Assembly (NCBI GenBank): GCA_003650585.1
Contig: QMQS01000044.1
Coordinates: forward strand, 1-8,574
Length of the DNA stretch: 8,574 nucleotides
From: Candidatus Woesearchaeota archaeon
GTDB taxonomy: Archaea; Nanobdellota; Nanobdellia; Woesearchaeales; B29-G15
Reading direction: 5' to 3'
The notes under the pieces are model-generated. The model ran no database searches and was not told the DNA's origin. It saw only the letters and a list, made by a program, of their open reading frames with translations. A program made the translations under genes and the position numbers. Below are positions 1 to 6,039 of the stretch, in pieces. How positions within the stretch are numbered: the stretch's first letter is position 1; each line of letters begins with the position of its first letter.

Positions 1-1021
1 CCAACATCTCTTGATAATTGTCAAACTCTCGAGTTCTAACTCGCAGTAATGGTCTCATCTCGAGTGTTGAGCATATGAGCTGTAACCAAGAGAACTCAGT
101 TAAATTTGCAGCCCTTGCTTGTCTCAAGCCCTCTACCAAATGGTGTGCAGTCAGAGGGTCAAGATACAACTCGGCTACTCTCTTACCCAAAGGTGTTGTT
201 CTCAACCTTGAGTTGCCCAAGTCACCAGCAGAGACAAACCCATTCTCATGGCCCTCAATAAACCCCCACTCCTTCAAAAGCCCTAAAACCTTGAGAATTA
301 TGCTGCTAAGCCCGCTCATGTCTTCATACTGTTTTGCCCAGAATGTCTTTGAAAAGAAAGCTAGCAATTCCTCCTGGCTCTTTGCAATACCTGTTGCCAC
401 CAAACTAAGCAGATAGGTTCTCAGCACCGGCTCCACAGCCAGTTTAGAGTATATCCTCTCTGGCTTACCCTTAATAAACATCTCTATGATCTCCTCTTTG
501 TCACCCTCTGACCTGGCAATTGCAATGGACTCGCCATACTCCTCTTTGCCTGGTCTTCCAGCCCTACCCGCTGCTTGGTGGTACTCTAATATGGGTATGA
601 ACTCCATCCCCCTATGTCCATAGCGTTTCAAGTCTCGTATAATGCTCCTAAAGGCAGGGAGGTCCACACCTGCAGCCATTGTGGTTGTGCAGCAGATAAT
701 CTTGAGCACGCCCTTGCGAAAGTTTTCCTCAACCAACTCCTTCTGCCTAGGGTGGAGCCCGGCATGGTGAAAAGCAACACCCCTCAAAACACATCTTGAT
801 AACCGCCTACACTGCGATGTGGGTTGTGGTAACACAGAAATGACTTTATCAGCAAGCTGTTTAAGGTTGGTATCCTTAATCTGGGTAGATATAACCTCAG
901 CGCAGTGCTCAGCAGAGCGTTTTGTGTTAACAAATATCAAACACTGTTTGCCAAGCTTGAGGGTGTCCAGGGCTAAATCAACCACTGGATCATTGGTAAT
1001 TGCTTGGATTCTCTTTATCAC
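1..1021 (-). CDS. hel308: Hel308-like Ski2-family helicase, RecA2-onward part only (partial at left edge, N-terminal half absent)
   Basis: This open frame encodes 340 residues inside the window and continues past the left edge. It holds the second half of a Hel308-type DNA helicase, a superfamily 2 ATPase that unwinds forked DNA in archaea. Visible motifs are FVNTKRSAE (about residues 30-38, motif IV), HHAGL (85-89), TTTMAAGVDLP (112-122, motif V) and QAAGRAGRPG (149-158, motif VI). They are followed by the winged-helix region and the start of the ratchet domain (TPLGKRVAELYLDPLTA, 276-292). RecA1, with the Walker A and DExH motifs, is missing: an in-frame TAA lies at 1046-1048 and the lipoprotein gene begins just beyond. 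No ATG occurs before motif V. The start chosen is GTG at 1019-1021 because a TATA-like box sits 26 nt upstream, as for a leaderless gene; TTG at 1025-1027 is an alternative. It could be half of a split gene or a truncated pseudogene. Confidence 0.85.
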   Translation of the reverse strand, partial: MIKRIQAITNDPVVDLALDTLKLGKQCLIFVNTKRSAEHCAEVISTQIKDTNLKQLADKVISVLPQPTSQCRRLSRCVLRGVAFHHAGLHPRQKELVEENFRKGVLKIICCTTTMAAGVDLPAFRSIIRDLKRYGHRGMEFIPILEYHQAAGRAGRPGKEEYGESIAIARSEGDKEEIIEMFIKGKPERIYSKLAVEPVLRTYLLSLVATGIAKSQEELLAFFSKTFWAKQYEDMSGLSSIILKVLGLLKEWGFIEGHENGFVSAGDLGNSRLRTTPLGKRVAELYLDPLTAHHLVEGLRQARAANLTEFSWLQLICSTLEMRPLLRVRTREFDNYQEML

Positions 1022-1036
1022 AAACAAAAGACAAAG

Positions 1037-1053
1037 AAAAAAGATTTAAAAAA
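1037..1053 (-). terminator. T-rich terminator after the lipoprotein gene
   Basis: Two runs of six T on the minus strand (1048-1053 and 1037-1042) lie 14-30 nt after the lipoprotein stop codon. Archaeal RNA polymerase commonly terminates at such U tracts without a strong hairpin. The first run overlaps the possible TATA box of the helicase fragment. Confidence 0.5.
1043..1053 (-). promoter_or_regulatory. Possible TATA box for the helicase fragment
   Basis: On the minus strand this reads TTTTTTAAATC, with its centre about 26 nt upstream of the GTG at 1021. That spacing would give a leaderless transcript. The sequence resembles the TATA boxes of the glycosyltransferase and the second radical SAM gene. 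It lies inside T-rich DNA that also looks like a terminator, so the assignment is tentative. Confidence 0.4.
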
Positions 1054-1066
1054 CTTGTTAGGGTTT

Positions 1067-2332
1067 TTACTCTATTACCAATTCTGGCGGTCTGTTCACA
1101 TCATTCACAGTGACTTTGACATCCAAGGATGATGATGCGCCCTTGCTGTCTGTGGCTGTCACTGTTACAGTGTATGTGCCAGCGTCCTGGTATGTGGTCA
1201 CCTTTGTGTCTGAGTGCATCCAACCAGAGTAAGACACAGTGAAGCTATCCCCGTCTGGGTCAATGATGACTGGCTCAATCTTCACAATCTCGCCCTCATT
1301 CACCACAATGTCTGGTATCCTCTGTATCACTGGCGGTCTGTTTAGTGGCTCTACACTAATCTTTACCTTTGATGTGGTTACTGCCTTACCATCAGTTGCA
1401 GTTATTATTACTTCGTATTCTCCTGCATCCCCCTCTTTGGTCTGCCATTGTCCATTCTCGTCCAGGGGCTCTGAGAAACTGATGCTCACTTCATCACCGT
1501 CGGGGTCGCTCACCTCAGGCGATATATTCACCAAGGCACCCTCTGTAACTTTCACTGGTTGAATTTGGGCTATCACTGGTGCTCTGTTCACATTAATAAC
1601 GTTCACCTTAACATCCTTTGCCACACTGTTTAGACCATCACTGGCTATAATAGTTACAATGTATGAACCAGCATCCTCATAACCAGTTGTGTAAGTGGGG
1701 GAATCCATCCACCCTGTATAAGTAACTGTAACCTCGTCATTATCTGGATCTGTTATAACTGGCTCAAGTTTCACAGTTTCGCCCTCTTTAACAGTTATCT
1801 CGTCTGGAATCTCTATTACAGGCGGTTTGTTCTTTGGCTCGATAATGAGCAAGACCTCTTTGCTCACCACAGTTTTACCATCCGACACAGAAATATTAAC
1901 CCTGTATTGTCCTGCATCCCCAATCTCAGTCTGCCACCTTCCGTTTTCATCTAGGGGCTTGCTATACATAACCGTAAGCTGGTCATTGTCTGGGTCCACT
2001 GCCTTTACACTCAATTCTACAAGCTCTCCCTCAACGAACCTTTTGACAGGTATCCCCTCTGGCACTTCCTCAACAGGAGCAGGGCTGGGTTGAACCTCTT
2101 CAACAGGAGCAACCTCTTCCTCTTCCACAGTGGTCGGGGCTTCTTCAACAGGAACCTCCTCAGGCGTGACATTGACTTCTTCCACAATGACCTTTTCAGG
2201 TGTTACGTTCTCTTCTGTTTCATTAAAGAAGGACACATACACACTCGTTTGGTTTATTTGGGCTTTTTGTGCACAACCAAATGCAAATAGAACTCCCAAA
2301 ATTAGCAAACTAACTAGCCATTTCCATTCCAT
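1067..2332 (-). CDS. Secreted lipoprotein with four Ig/cadherin-like repeats
   Basis: The protein has 421 residues. The start chosen is ATG at 2330-2332, because GAGGTG (2339-2344) forms a Shine-Dalgarno site 6 nt upstream. A GTG nine bases earlier would leave no room for a ribosome site. The N-terminus is a signal peptide with a hydrophobic core followed by FAFGC, giving a likely lipidated Cys20. Residues about 38-95 form a Glu/Val/Pro-rich low-complexity stalk containing Val-Glu-Glu repeats. The remainder is four beta-sandwich repeats of about 82 residues. Each has an acidic calcium-binding-like motif (DPDND twice, then DPDGD twice, near 113, 195, 276 and 358) and ends in a DAG-x-Y...DG block. 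Such domains mediate adhesion or act as surface spacers; no catalytic domain is visible. It has its own TATA promoter and T-rich terminator, so it is probably monocistronic. The ligand and role are unknown. Confidence 0.85.
   Translation of the reverse strand: MEWKWLVSLLILGVLFAFGCAQKAQINQTSVYVSFFNETEENVTPEKVIVEEVNVTPEEVPVEEAPTTVEEEEVAPVEEVQPSPAPVEEVPEGIPVKRFVEGELVELSVKAVDPDNDQLTVMYSKPLDENGRWQTEIGDAGQYRVNISVSDGKTVVSKEVLLIIEPKNKPPVIEIPDEITVKEGETVKLEPVITDPDNDEVTVTYTGWMDSPTYTTGYEDAGSYIVTIIASDGLNSVAKDVKVNVINVNRAPVIAQIQPVKVTEGALVNISPEVSDPDGDEVSISFSEPLDENGQWQTKEGDAGEYEVIITATDGKAVTTSKVKISVEPLNRPPVIQRIPDIVVNEGEIVKIEPVIIDPDGDSFTVSYSGWMHSDTKVTTYQDAGTYTVTVTATDSKGASSSLDVKVTVNDVNRPPELVIE
1073..2050 (-). 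repeat. Two 489-bp tandem units inside the lipoprotein gene (ABAB domain pairs)
   Basis: The four Ig-like domains alternate between two types. Type A carries PLDENG(R/Q)WQT; type B carries the GWM(D/H)S block. Matching landmarks are exactly 489 bp (163 codons) apart: CTGCCA at 1931 against 1442, and CATCCA at 1706 against 1217. This indicates duplication of an A-B domain pair rather than of single domains. The copies have diverged in sequence, but no length change is seen between these landmarks. The unit limits are approximate. Confidence 0.75.
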
Positions 2333-2338
2333 TCCCTC

Positions 2339-2344
2339 CACCTC
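2339..2344 (-). promoter_or_regulatory. Shine-Dalgarno site of the lipoprotein gene
   Basis: GAGGTG on the minus strand matches the archaeal anti-SD-complementary sequence GGAGGTGA. It lies 6 nt before the ATG at 2332 and decides that start over the upstream GTG. Confidence 0.65.
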
Positions 2345-2402
2345 GTTTTCAAATTAATTATACAGTTGCAAATAACTGTTATTATTTCAAAATAAAAACT
2401 GA

Positions 2403-2410
2403 TATATAAA
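2403..2410 (-). promoter_or_regulatory. TATA box of the lipoprotein gene, with a downstream inverted repeat
   Basis: TTTATATA on the minus strand predicts a transcript start near 2380 and a leader of about 48 nt, consistent with use of the Shine-Dalgarno site. A perfect 6-bp inverted repeat, ACAGTT-N6-AACTGT (2362-2379), sits at the expected transcript start. It could be an operator. The repeat is short and its regulatory role is a guess. Confidence 0.5.
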
Positions 2411-2455
2411 ACTTGTTGTGATATTTTATACATTTATTCAATAAAGCCTTGAGGG

Positions 2456-2540
2456 AAAAAGTGGGCATGCACTCACGCTTAGACCACTCACAGGTTAAAT
2501 GTGAGTGAATTTAAGGAATCCTTTAGAAAGCTTTTATAGA
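2456..2540 (-). other. Hairpin-rich intergenic stretch, possible small RNA or attenuator
   Basis: No protein gene was found between the lipoprotein promoter and the tRNA (about 2411-2633). Within it lies a perfect 8-bp inverted repeat, CACTCACA (2485-2492) and TGTGAGTG (2500-2507), with a 7-nt loop. A second CACTCAC at 2470-2476 could compete for the same partner. On the minus strand, CTATAAAA (2533-2540) could be a TATA box giving a start near 2510. The run would then pass the hairpins and end at AGTG-CATGCC-CACT followed by five T (2456-2460). This would make an RNA of about 55 nt. The evidence is structural only. Confidence 0.25.
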
Positions 2541-2633
2541 AATTTAGCGCAGGAGTAGGACTTAGCCACTTACAATGATGATGGTTTTATGCTAATTCTT
2601 TCTTGAGTAGCTTCCTGTAGTTTATGAGAAGGA

Positions 2634-2720
2634 TGGGCCCGCGGAGATTTGAACTCCGGACCACTCGATTTCTAAAGGGCTTATCAGTCGAGCACTCTAA
2701 CCAGACTAAGCTACGGGCCC
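2634..2720 (-). tRNA. tRNA-Ile (GAU), intron-containing
   Basis: The minus strand folds into a full cloverleaf. The acceptor stem is GGGCCCG/CGGGCCC with A73, and the D-stem is GCUU/GAGU with two G-U pairs. The anticodon stem is CUCGA/UCGAG around loop CUGAUAA, with anticodon GAU at 2683-2685. The variable loop has five bases, and the T-arm is CGGAG-UUCAAAU-CUCCG. GAU reads isoleucine AUC and AUU codons. The gene is 87 nt and the spliced form 75 nt, because a 12-nt intron interrupts the anticodon loop. CCA is not encoded: the next bases are TCC, so a CCA-adding enzyme is needed. A TATA box lies about 29 nt upstream. No clear U-tract follows immediately. Confidence 0.95.
2670..2681 (-). other. 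12-nt archaeal intron in tRNA-Ile at position 37/38
   Basis: Removing these 12 bases restores a normal 7-base anticodon loop. The exact borders can slide by one base because of flanking A residues. Loop bases C32-U33-G34-A35 can pair with UUAG inside the intron, giving the 4-bp central helix of an archaeal bulge-helix-bulge. It is flanked by 3-nt bulges (U36-A37-a and a-a-A38) around the cut sites. The inner helix is nearly absent, so the motif is closer to bulge-helix-loop. Confidence 0.85.
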
Positions 2721-2745
2721 ACAGTGGCTGAGGAAAGATGTTTTG

Positions 2746-2753
2746 TTTATAAA
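2746..2753 (-). promoter_or_regulatory. TATA box of tRNA-Ile
   Basis: TTTATAAA, preceded by GC on the minus strand, is centred about 29 nt upstream of the tRNA 5' end. This is the usual archaeal arrangement. The motif is palindromic, but the spacing fits the minus-strand tRNA. Confidence 0.7.
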
Positions 2754-2782
2754 GCTTACTCCTCACTCAAACCCACTAAAGA

Positions 2783-2790
2783 TTTAAATA
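2783..2790 (+). promoter_or_regulatory. TATA box of the glycosyltransferase gene
   Basis: TTTAAATA, preceded by the purine-rich AAAGA (a BRE-like element), is centred about 26 nt upstream of ATG 2813. Transcription would begin at or next to the start codon, giving a leaderless mRNA. This decides the ATG over a TTG at 2801. Confidence 0.65.
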
Positions 2791-2812
2791 AATAATCTCT
2801 TTGGTTTCTGCT

Positions 2813-3979
2813 ATGTTGTATTATTTCGATTACAAACTGGGGAAGAGGGTAACTGGAGCCAATCTATACTACAAGAGAATTAGTGAGATTCTTAAGGCAT
2901 ATGGTCAAGCCACACCAATAAAGAATTTCTTTGGCTTTATATCTAGTGGCATAAAGCGGCTCAAGCCAGGAGATACGCTCATAACCAATAATGGCCCATA
3001 TGCTTTCATATTCCATTATCTGAGAAAGTTCCTTGGTTTGAGGTTTAGAATAGTGAGGGATGTGCAAGCCACGCTCCATACGAGTTACTTATTCCAAGAG
3101 CTGGCTTGTGCTGATTTGATACAGCCAGATGATGTTGCACTCTTTCCCTCAAACTACACAAGAAACCTTTACATAAAACTCTTTGAGCATCTTACTGCAG
3201 AGAACACATTTGTTTGTTACCCTTGTATTGAGAGTTTTCCAAAGCTCAAGCCCAAACCAAAACCAAGGGAGCTTGTAATTGGCTATCTTGGACGGTGCTC
3301 TTATGAGAAAAACTTTCATCAATTGCTTAATATTGCTCCAAAGTTGAGGCATAGAATACTGGCGGTTGGTGAGCTTTCTTTACCGATTACCAGCCTACCA
3401 AGCAATCTTGTTTTACTCGGTGAGCTACCCTATCACAGGATTTGGGATTTTCTGCAGCAGATTAGTGTGCTGGTTTTTCCCTCAACAGCAAACATTGAGA
3501 GTCTTGGTAGGGTGTTGCTTGAGGCAAACCATGCAGGCGTACCTTGTGTGGCATCAGAGTTTGGTGCCTCCCCTGAACTATGCCCCAATTTGGTTGGAGT
3601 CTCTTACACCTCTCAAGAGGTTGAGCTTGTACACAACCATCCCCTTGGCTTGGTTGATGAGGCTGCTTTACTCCAACTCTTATCCAAAAATAGACTCAAG
3701 CTTGGGAGCAACACTGGATACCTAAATCATGACAAGAAACTAATGAAGATCCTAAACTCTTCTCAGAAGGAAGAGCCACTTGCTGAGTTAAATCCCCGGG
3801 TGGCAGAGTTTGTGAATAAAACCAAAATATATATAAACCAAGAATACAATTACTCCACAATAGACGCCATCAGAGCATACATTGCTCTGCTTAAAAAAGA
3901 GGACATAACAGATATAGGGATTACTACTCATAACATTTCAGAACAACTTGGATTTACACCAAAATGGAAACTCTGTTAG
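2813..3979 (+). CDS. GT4-like (group 1) glycosyltransferase
   Basis: This 388-residue protein has no transmembrane segment, so it is cytosolic or peripheral. It has the GT-B fold layout. The N-terminal acceptor domain spans about residues 1-150. The nucleotide-sugar half begins at VIGYLGRCSYEKNF (155-168), where the R/K positions usually contact the donor phosphates. It continues to the strong signature NIESLGRVLLEANHAGVP (227-244), which holds the EX7E pair Glu229 and Glu237 of retaining GT4 enzymes. The ending (about 320-388) matches nothing I recognise. Donor and acceptor cannot be told from sequence. It starts from its own leaderless promoter and overlaps the next gene by 16 nt, so the two probably form an operon. 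A role in surface glycan or protein glycosylation is inferred only from that membrane-anchored partner. Confidence 0.8.
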   Translation: MLYYFDYKLGKRVTGANLYYKRISEILKAYGQATPIKNFFGFISSGIKRLKPGDTLITNNGPYAFIFHYLRKFLGLRFRIVRDVQATLHTSYLFQELACADLIQPDDVALFPSNYTRNLYIKLFEHLTAENTFVCYPCIESFPKLKPKPKPRELVIGYLGRCSYEKNFHQLLNIAPKLRHRILAVGELSLPITSLPSNLVLLGELPYHRIWDFLQQISVLVFPSTANIESLGRVLLEANHAGVPCVASEFGASPELCPNLVGVSYTSQEVELVHNHPLGLVDEAALLQLLSKNRLKLGSNTGYLNHDKKLMKILNSSQKEEPLAELNPRVAEFVNKTKIYINQEYNYSTIDAIRAYIALLKKEDITDIGITTHNISEQLGFTPKWKLC

Positions 3980-4347
3980 GGAAAGACCCTGAAAAAAGCA
4001 AGGAGAAACTCTTGACATTCCTTCTGTTTTTCCTCATACTCCTTGTCCCTATGTCAATCCTATCTGAAACGAGAAAGCCAGACATAGAGATAACAGGGCT
4101 CTACACAAAGAACATCAATGGTTCCAGTAGGGAGATATTCTTTGAAATCCAAAATAAGATTAATGAGAAGCTCTATTGCAAGGTTTCTGTTTCATACTAC
4201 AAGGGTAATATTCTGTACAACAAGGAGCTTAAGGAAATAGGTACAATGGAACCAGGGCAAAGGAAGGTGGGCTCAGTTGTGCTACACTTCCCAGGTGGGG
4301 AATCCACAGTTAGAATAAAGCCAGAGTGTTTTGTTGCAAAAGTGTAG
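3964..4347 (+). CDS. Small membrane-anchored protein with an extracellular beta-sandwich-like domain
   Basis: I do not recognise a specific family. The 127-residue product has a short charged N-terminus, one hydrophobic helix at about residues 16-33, and a C-terminal part predicted to lie outside the cell. The alternating hydrophobic pattern (SREIFFEIQNK..., VSVSYYKG, TMEPGQRKVGSVVLHF) resembles small Ig/FxLYD- or CARDB-like domains. Cys72 and Cys122 could form a disulfide, and Asn52-Gly-Ser is an N-glycosylation sequon. Its ATG lies within the last codons of the glycosyltransferase gene (16-nt overlap), so translation is probably coupled. Its stop codon directly abuts the stop of the converging radical SAM gene, leaving no intergenic terminator. 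Confidence 0.65.
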   Translation: METLLGKDPEKSKEKLLTFLLFFLILLVPMSILSETRKPDIEITGLYTKNINGSSREIFFEIQNKINEKLYCKVSVSYYKGNILYNKELKEIGTMEPGQRKVGSVVLHFPGGESTVRIKPECFVAKV

Positions 4348-5646
4348 CTAGGTGATTGGTTCTCGCATGAGTGGGTCTCTACCCTGCAATCCATTCCCAT
4401 TAAGTATTGCCAAAGCCCTGCTCCCACCTCTACAAACAAACACCATAGAGCAGGTGTTACACTCTTTGGGCAAATATACAAGATTGCGTAGTTCTTGAAA
4501 CCTCTTGGAATGCCATATCCCCCACAATGGCTTCTCAAAGCAACTTCCAAAGTTCCATCTCCAATAGTAGTTGGGTTTTGCTCTTCCATTAGTATCTATC
4601 ACCATTCTGCTTGCTCCATCATCATAGATACCACCAATAGCCACCCTTCTAATCACTTTAGGGTCTGAAAAGCAAAAGGGAATCGCATTTGCTATTTTAT
4701 AGTTCTTTTTGTACTTCTTGTTCAGCCTGTCTATTACCAATACAGCTTTTTGTAGGGTTGGCAGATCCTCTTTGCCCCTTTTGATAGGTCTATAAAATTC
4801 CAAATGAGTTATTTTCAGGTTTTGCGCCAATGTGTAGAACCTTTCCATGTTCTCAACATTACTCTTTGTGAGCACAATACCACACCTAACCACACCCACA
4901 CCTTGAAGCAACCCAATGGCTTTTAGTTTTGCTTCAAATGAATCCACATTCGTGACTGCCATCTCTGATTCCCTATCAAACCCGTTGAGGGGTATGAGCA
5001 CATTCTCCACAATCTCACATATCTTTTTACTGTTTTGTTTGTTAACCAATGTACCATTTGTATTAAGCCAAACCCTTAACCCAAGTTTTTTTGCATATGT
5101 CATTAACTCAAACAAGTCTTGGCGTAGAAGTGGCTCACCCCCACTAAATCTGACATAGCCCACTCCAAATTCCTTTATCTTGCTGAGTAATTCCTTTATC
5201 TCTTCTGAGCTTAATTCTTTCCTTGTTCCCCTCTCCTTTATTTTATACTCGAATCTGTTAAAGCAATAGTTGCATTTGAGGTTGCATTTGTCTGTAACTT
5301 CGATGATTACCTCTTTTGGTAAATCTGGCACTTCCTTAACATAATCTTCCATCTCTGGAAAAAAGCCATTGCAATAGCTGTTGAACCTGCAGTTGAAGCA
5401 TTTTAGGCTTTTTACCTTATCTTTGGATGGTGAGTTGTCAAAATGGTCAAAGCAGTTCTCTAAGAAGCACAAGGGTAGTTTCTTTATCTTTATGTCAATA
5501 AGGTATTCGTACTCCAGCAACTCCAGCAATACCCTTTTGAGTTGTTCCTGCTCAAGCCCCGGCTCTGGCTCTATCTCCACGAACTCTTTACCCATAGCTA
5601 AGACCTGCTCTATTAACCCCTCTGGTGAGATGCCTGCCAATGCCAT
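4348..5646 (-). CDS. Radical SAM protein with extra N-terminal Cys cluster, in the HxsC position
   Basis: The protein has 432 residues. The radical SAM core begins at CNLKCNYC (Cys121, Cys125, Cys128), which binds the 4Fe-4S cluster that cleaves S-adenosylmethionine, followed by SGGEPL (168-173). The C-terminus has a SPASM-like CNTCSMVFVCRGGSRA (396-411). A Ser (409) replaces the usual fourth Cys, so auxiliary cluster binding may be reduced. Unusually, a second cluster precedes the core: Cys60, Cys65 and then Cys83-x2-Cys86-x5-Cys92-x-Gly, itself resembling a SPASM Cys segment. Such enzymes typically modify peptides. The motif differs from my recollection of bacterial HxsC, so I assign only the position. 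It follows the precursor gene by 42 nt and has its own TATA box, with ATG 5646 near the predicted transcript start. It probably modifies the precursor together with the HxsB-like enzyme. Confidence 0.8.
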   Translation of the reverse strand: MALAGISPEGLIEQVLAMGKEFVEIEPEPGLEQEQLKRVLLELLEYEYLIDIKIKKLPLCFLENCFDHFDNSPSKDKVKSLKCFNCRFNSYCNGFFPEMEDYVKEVPDLPKEVIIEVTDKCNLKCNYCFNRFEYKIKERGTRKELSSEEIKELLSKIKEFGVGYVRFSGGEPLLRQDLFELMTYAKKLGLRVWLNTNGTLVNKQNSKKICEIVENVLIPLNGFDRESEMAVTNVDSFEAKLKAIGLLQGVGVVRCGIVLTKSNVENMERFYTLAQNLKITHLEFYRPIKRGKEDLPTLQKAVLVIDRLNKKYKKNYKIANAIPFCFSDPKVIRRVAIGGIYDDGASRMVIDTNGRAKPNYYWRWNFGSCFEKPLWGIWHSKRFQELRNLVYLPKECNTCSMVFVCRGGSRALAILNGNGLQGRDPLMREPIT

Positions 5647-5670
5647 TATCTCAAAACCAAGAAATAGGTG

Positions 5671-5678
5671 TATTTAAA
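5671..5678 (-). promoter_or_regulatory. TATA box of the second radical SAM gene
   Basis: TTTAAATA on the minus strand is centred about 29 nt upstream of ATG 5646, in the 42-nt gap after the precursor gene. It would give a nearly leaderless transcript. Read-through from the precursor is also possible. Confidence 0.5.
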
Positions 5679-5688
5679 ACTACCTGTG

Positions 5689-6000
5689 TTAGTAACTGAC
5701 ATGGTGGGAGTGCGTAACGATAATCTCCCCAGTGGTGGTATAGTGTACGCTCATACCATCCCCCAGGTCCATCGTTTTCTCTTTACCTGAAGCTCTAAAC
5801 AATCTTATCCCCGCACCCTTGACAGATTTAGAGGCGATCGCGGCACCGATTGCAGCGCCACCCACAATAGAGCCCACAGTTAACATGGACTGCTTTGATA
5901 TCTGCCCTCGCTCACTCCTTGCATAAGAACTCAAACTCTTCTTCAACTTAGGCAAAAAGCTCCTCTTCTTTTTGGCACTCTTTTTTGTCAAATCCCTCAC
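5689..6000 (-). CDS. Precursor-like small protein: class III (pilin-like) signal peptide and His/Ser C-terminal tail (HxsA-like candidate)
   Basis: This is a 103-residue protein lying between two radical SAM genes. Residues 1-32 are very basic (many Lys/Arg). They are followed by RGQISKQSML (31-40) and a Gly/Ala-rich hydrophobic stretch to about 56. That order matches archaeal class III prepilin signals, consensus QxSxExxxL cut before the Gln, here with Gln replacing Glu. Cleavage after Gly32 would leave 71 residues. The C-terminus ends HSHHVSY (97-103). It holds one strict His-x-Ser and neighbouring His/Ser, recalling the His-Xaa-Ser tail of HxsA substrates in shortened form. The start is GTG at 6000, with a TATA box about 36 nt upstream; TTG at 5991 is possible. 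The context of two radical SAM enzymes and two HxsD-like proteins supports a modified substrate. Homology to HxsA itself is unproven. Confidence 0.7.
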   Translation of the reverse strand: MRDLTKKSAKKKRSFLPKLKKSLSSYARSERGQISKQSMLTVGSIVGGAAIGAAIASKSVKGAGIRLFRASGKEKTMDLGDGMSVHYTTTGEIIVTHSHHVSY

Positions 6001-6031
6001 CTAACTATTGGGGTATAAAAACGAATCTTTG

Positions 6032-6039
6032 CTTTATAA
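6032..6039 (-). promoter_or_regulatory. TATA box of the precursor gene
   Basis: TTTATAAA on the minus strand overlaps the HxsB-like stop codon and predicts a start near 6010, about 10 nt before GTG 6000. A second AT-rich site (TTTTTATAC, about 6012-6020) is less well placed. A private promoter would let the substrate be made in excess over the enzymes. Confidence 0.55.

Noticed and set aside
18..1049. Three plus-strand open frames of 132, 61 and 76 codons
   Set aside because: They lie opposite the helicase, whose minus-strand frame carries the conserved motifs throughout. Their translations show no recognisable pattern.
1239..2357. Plus-strand open frames opposite the lipoprotein gene
   Set aside because: Shadows of a repetitive coding sequence. 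The minus-strand frame has a signal peptide, ribosome site and domain periodicity.
2470..2507. Repeated CACTCAC as a possible CRISPR or attachment-site remnant
   Set aside because: There are only short, closely spaced copies with no regular repeat-spacer array, integrase or tRNA-end duplication.
2574..2580. ATGATGA resembling box C of an archaeal C/D guide RNA (plus strand)
   Set aside because: No CTGA box D or D' follows at suitable spacing before the tRNA gene.
2801..2812. TTG at 2801 as the glycosyltransferase start
   Set aside because: The TATA box spacing points to ATG 2813, and a TTG start would lie upstream of the predicted transcript start.
3366..3725. Plus-strand 119-codon open frame inside the glycosyltransferase
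   Set aside because: It is out of frame with the conserved EX7E region it overlaps, so it is a shadow frame.
4197..4589. Minus-strand 130-codon open frame across the convergent stops
   Set aside because: It overlaps two better-supported genes, in another frame than the radical SAM gene, and shows no family features.
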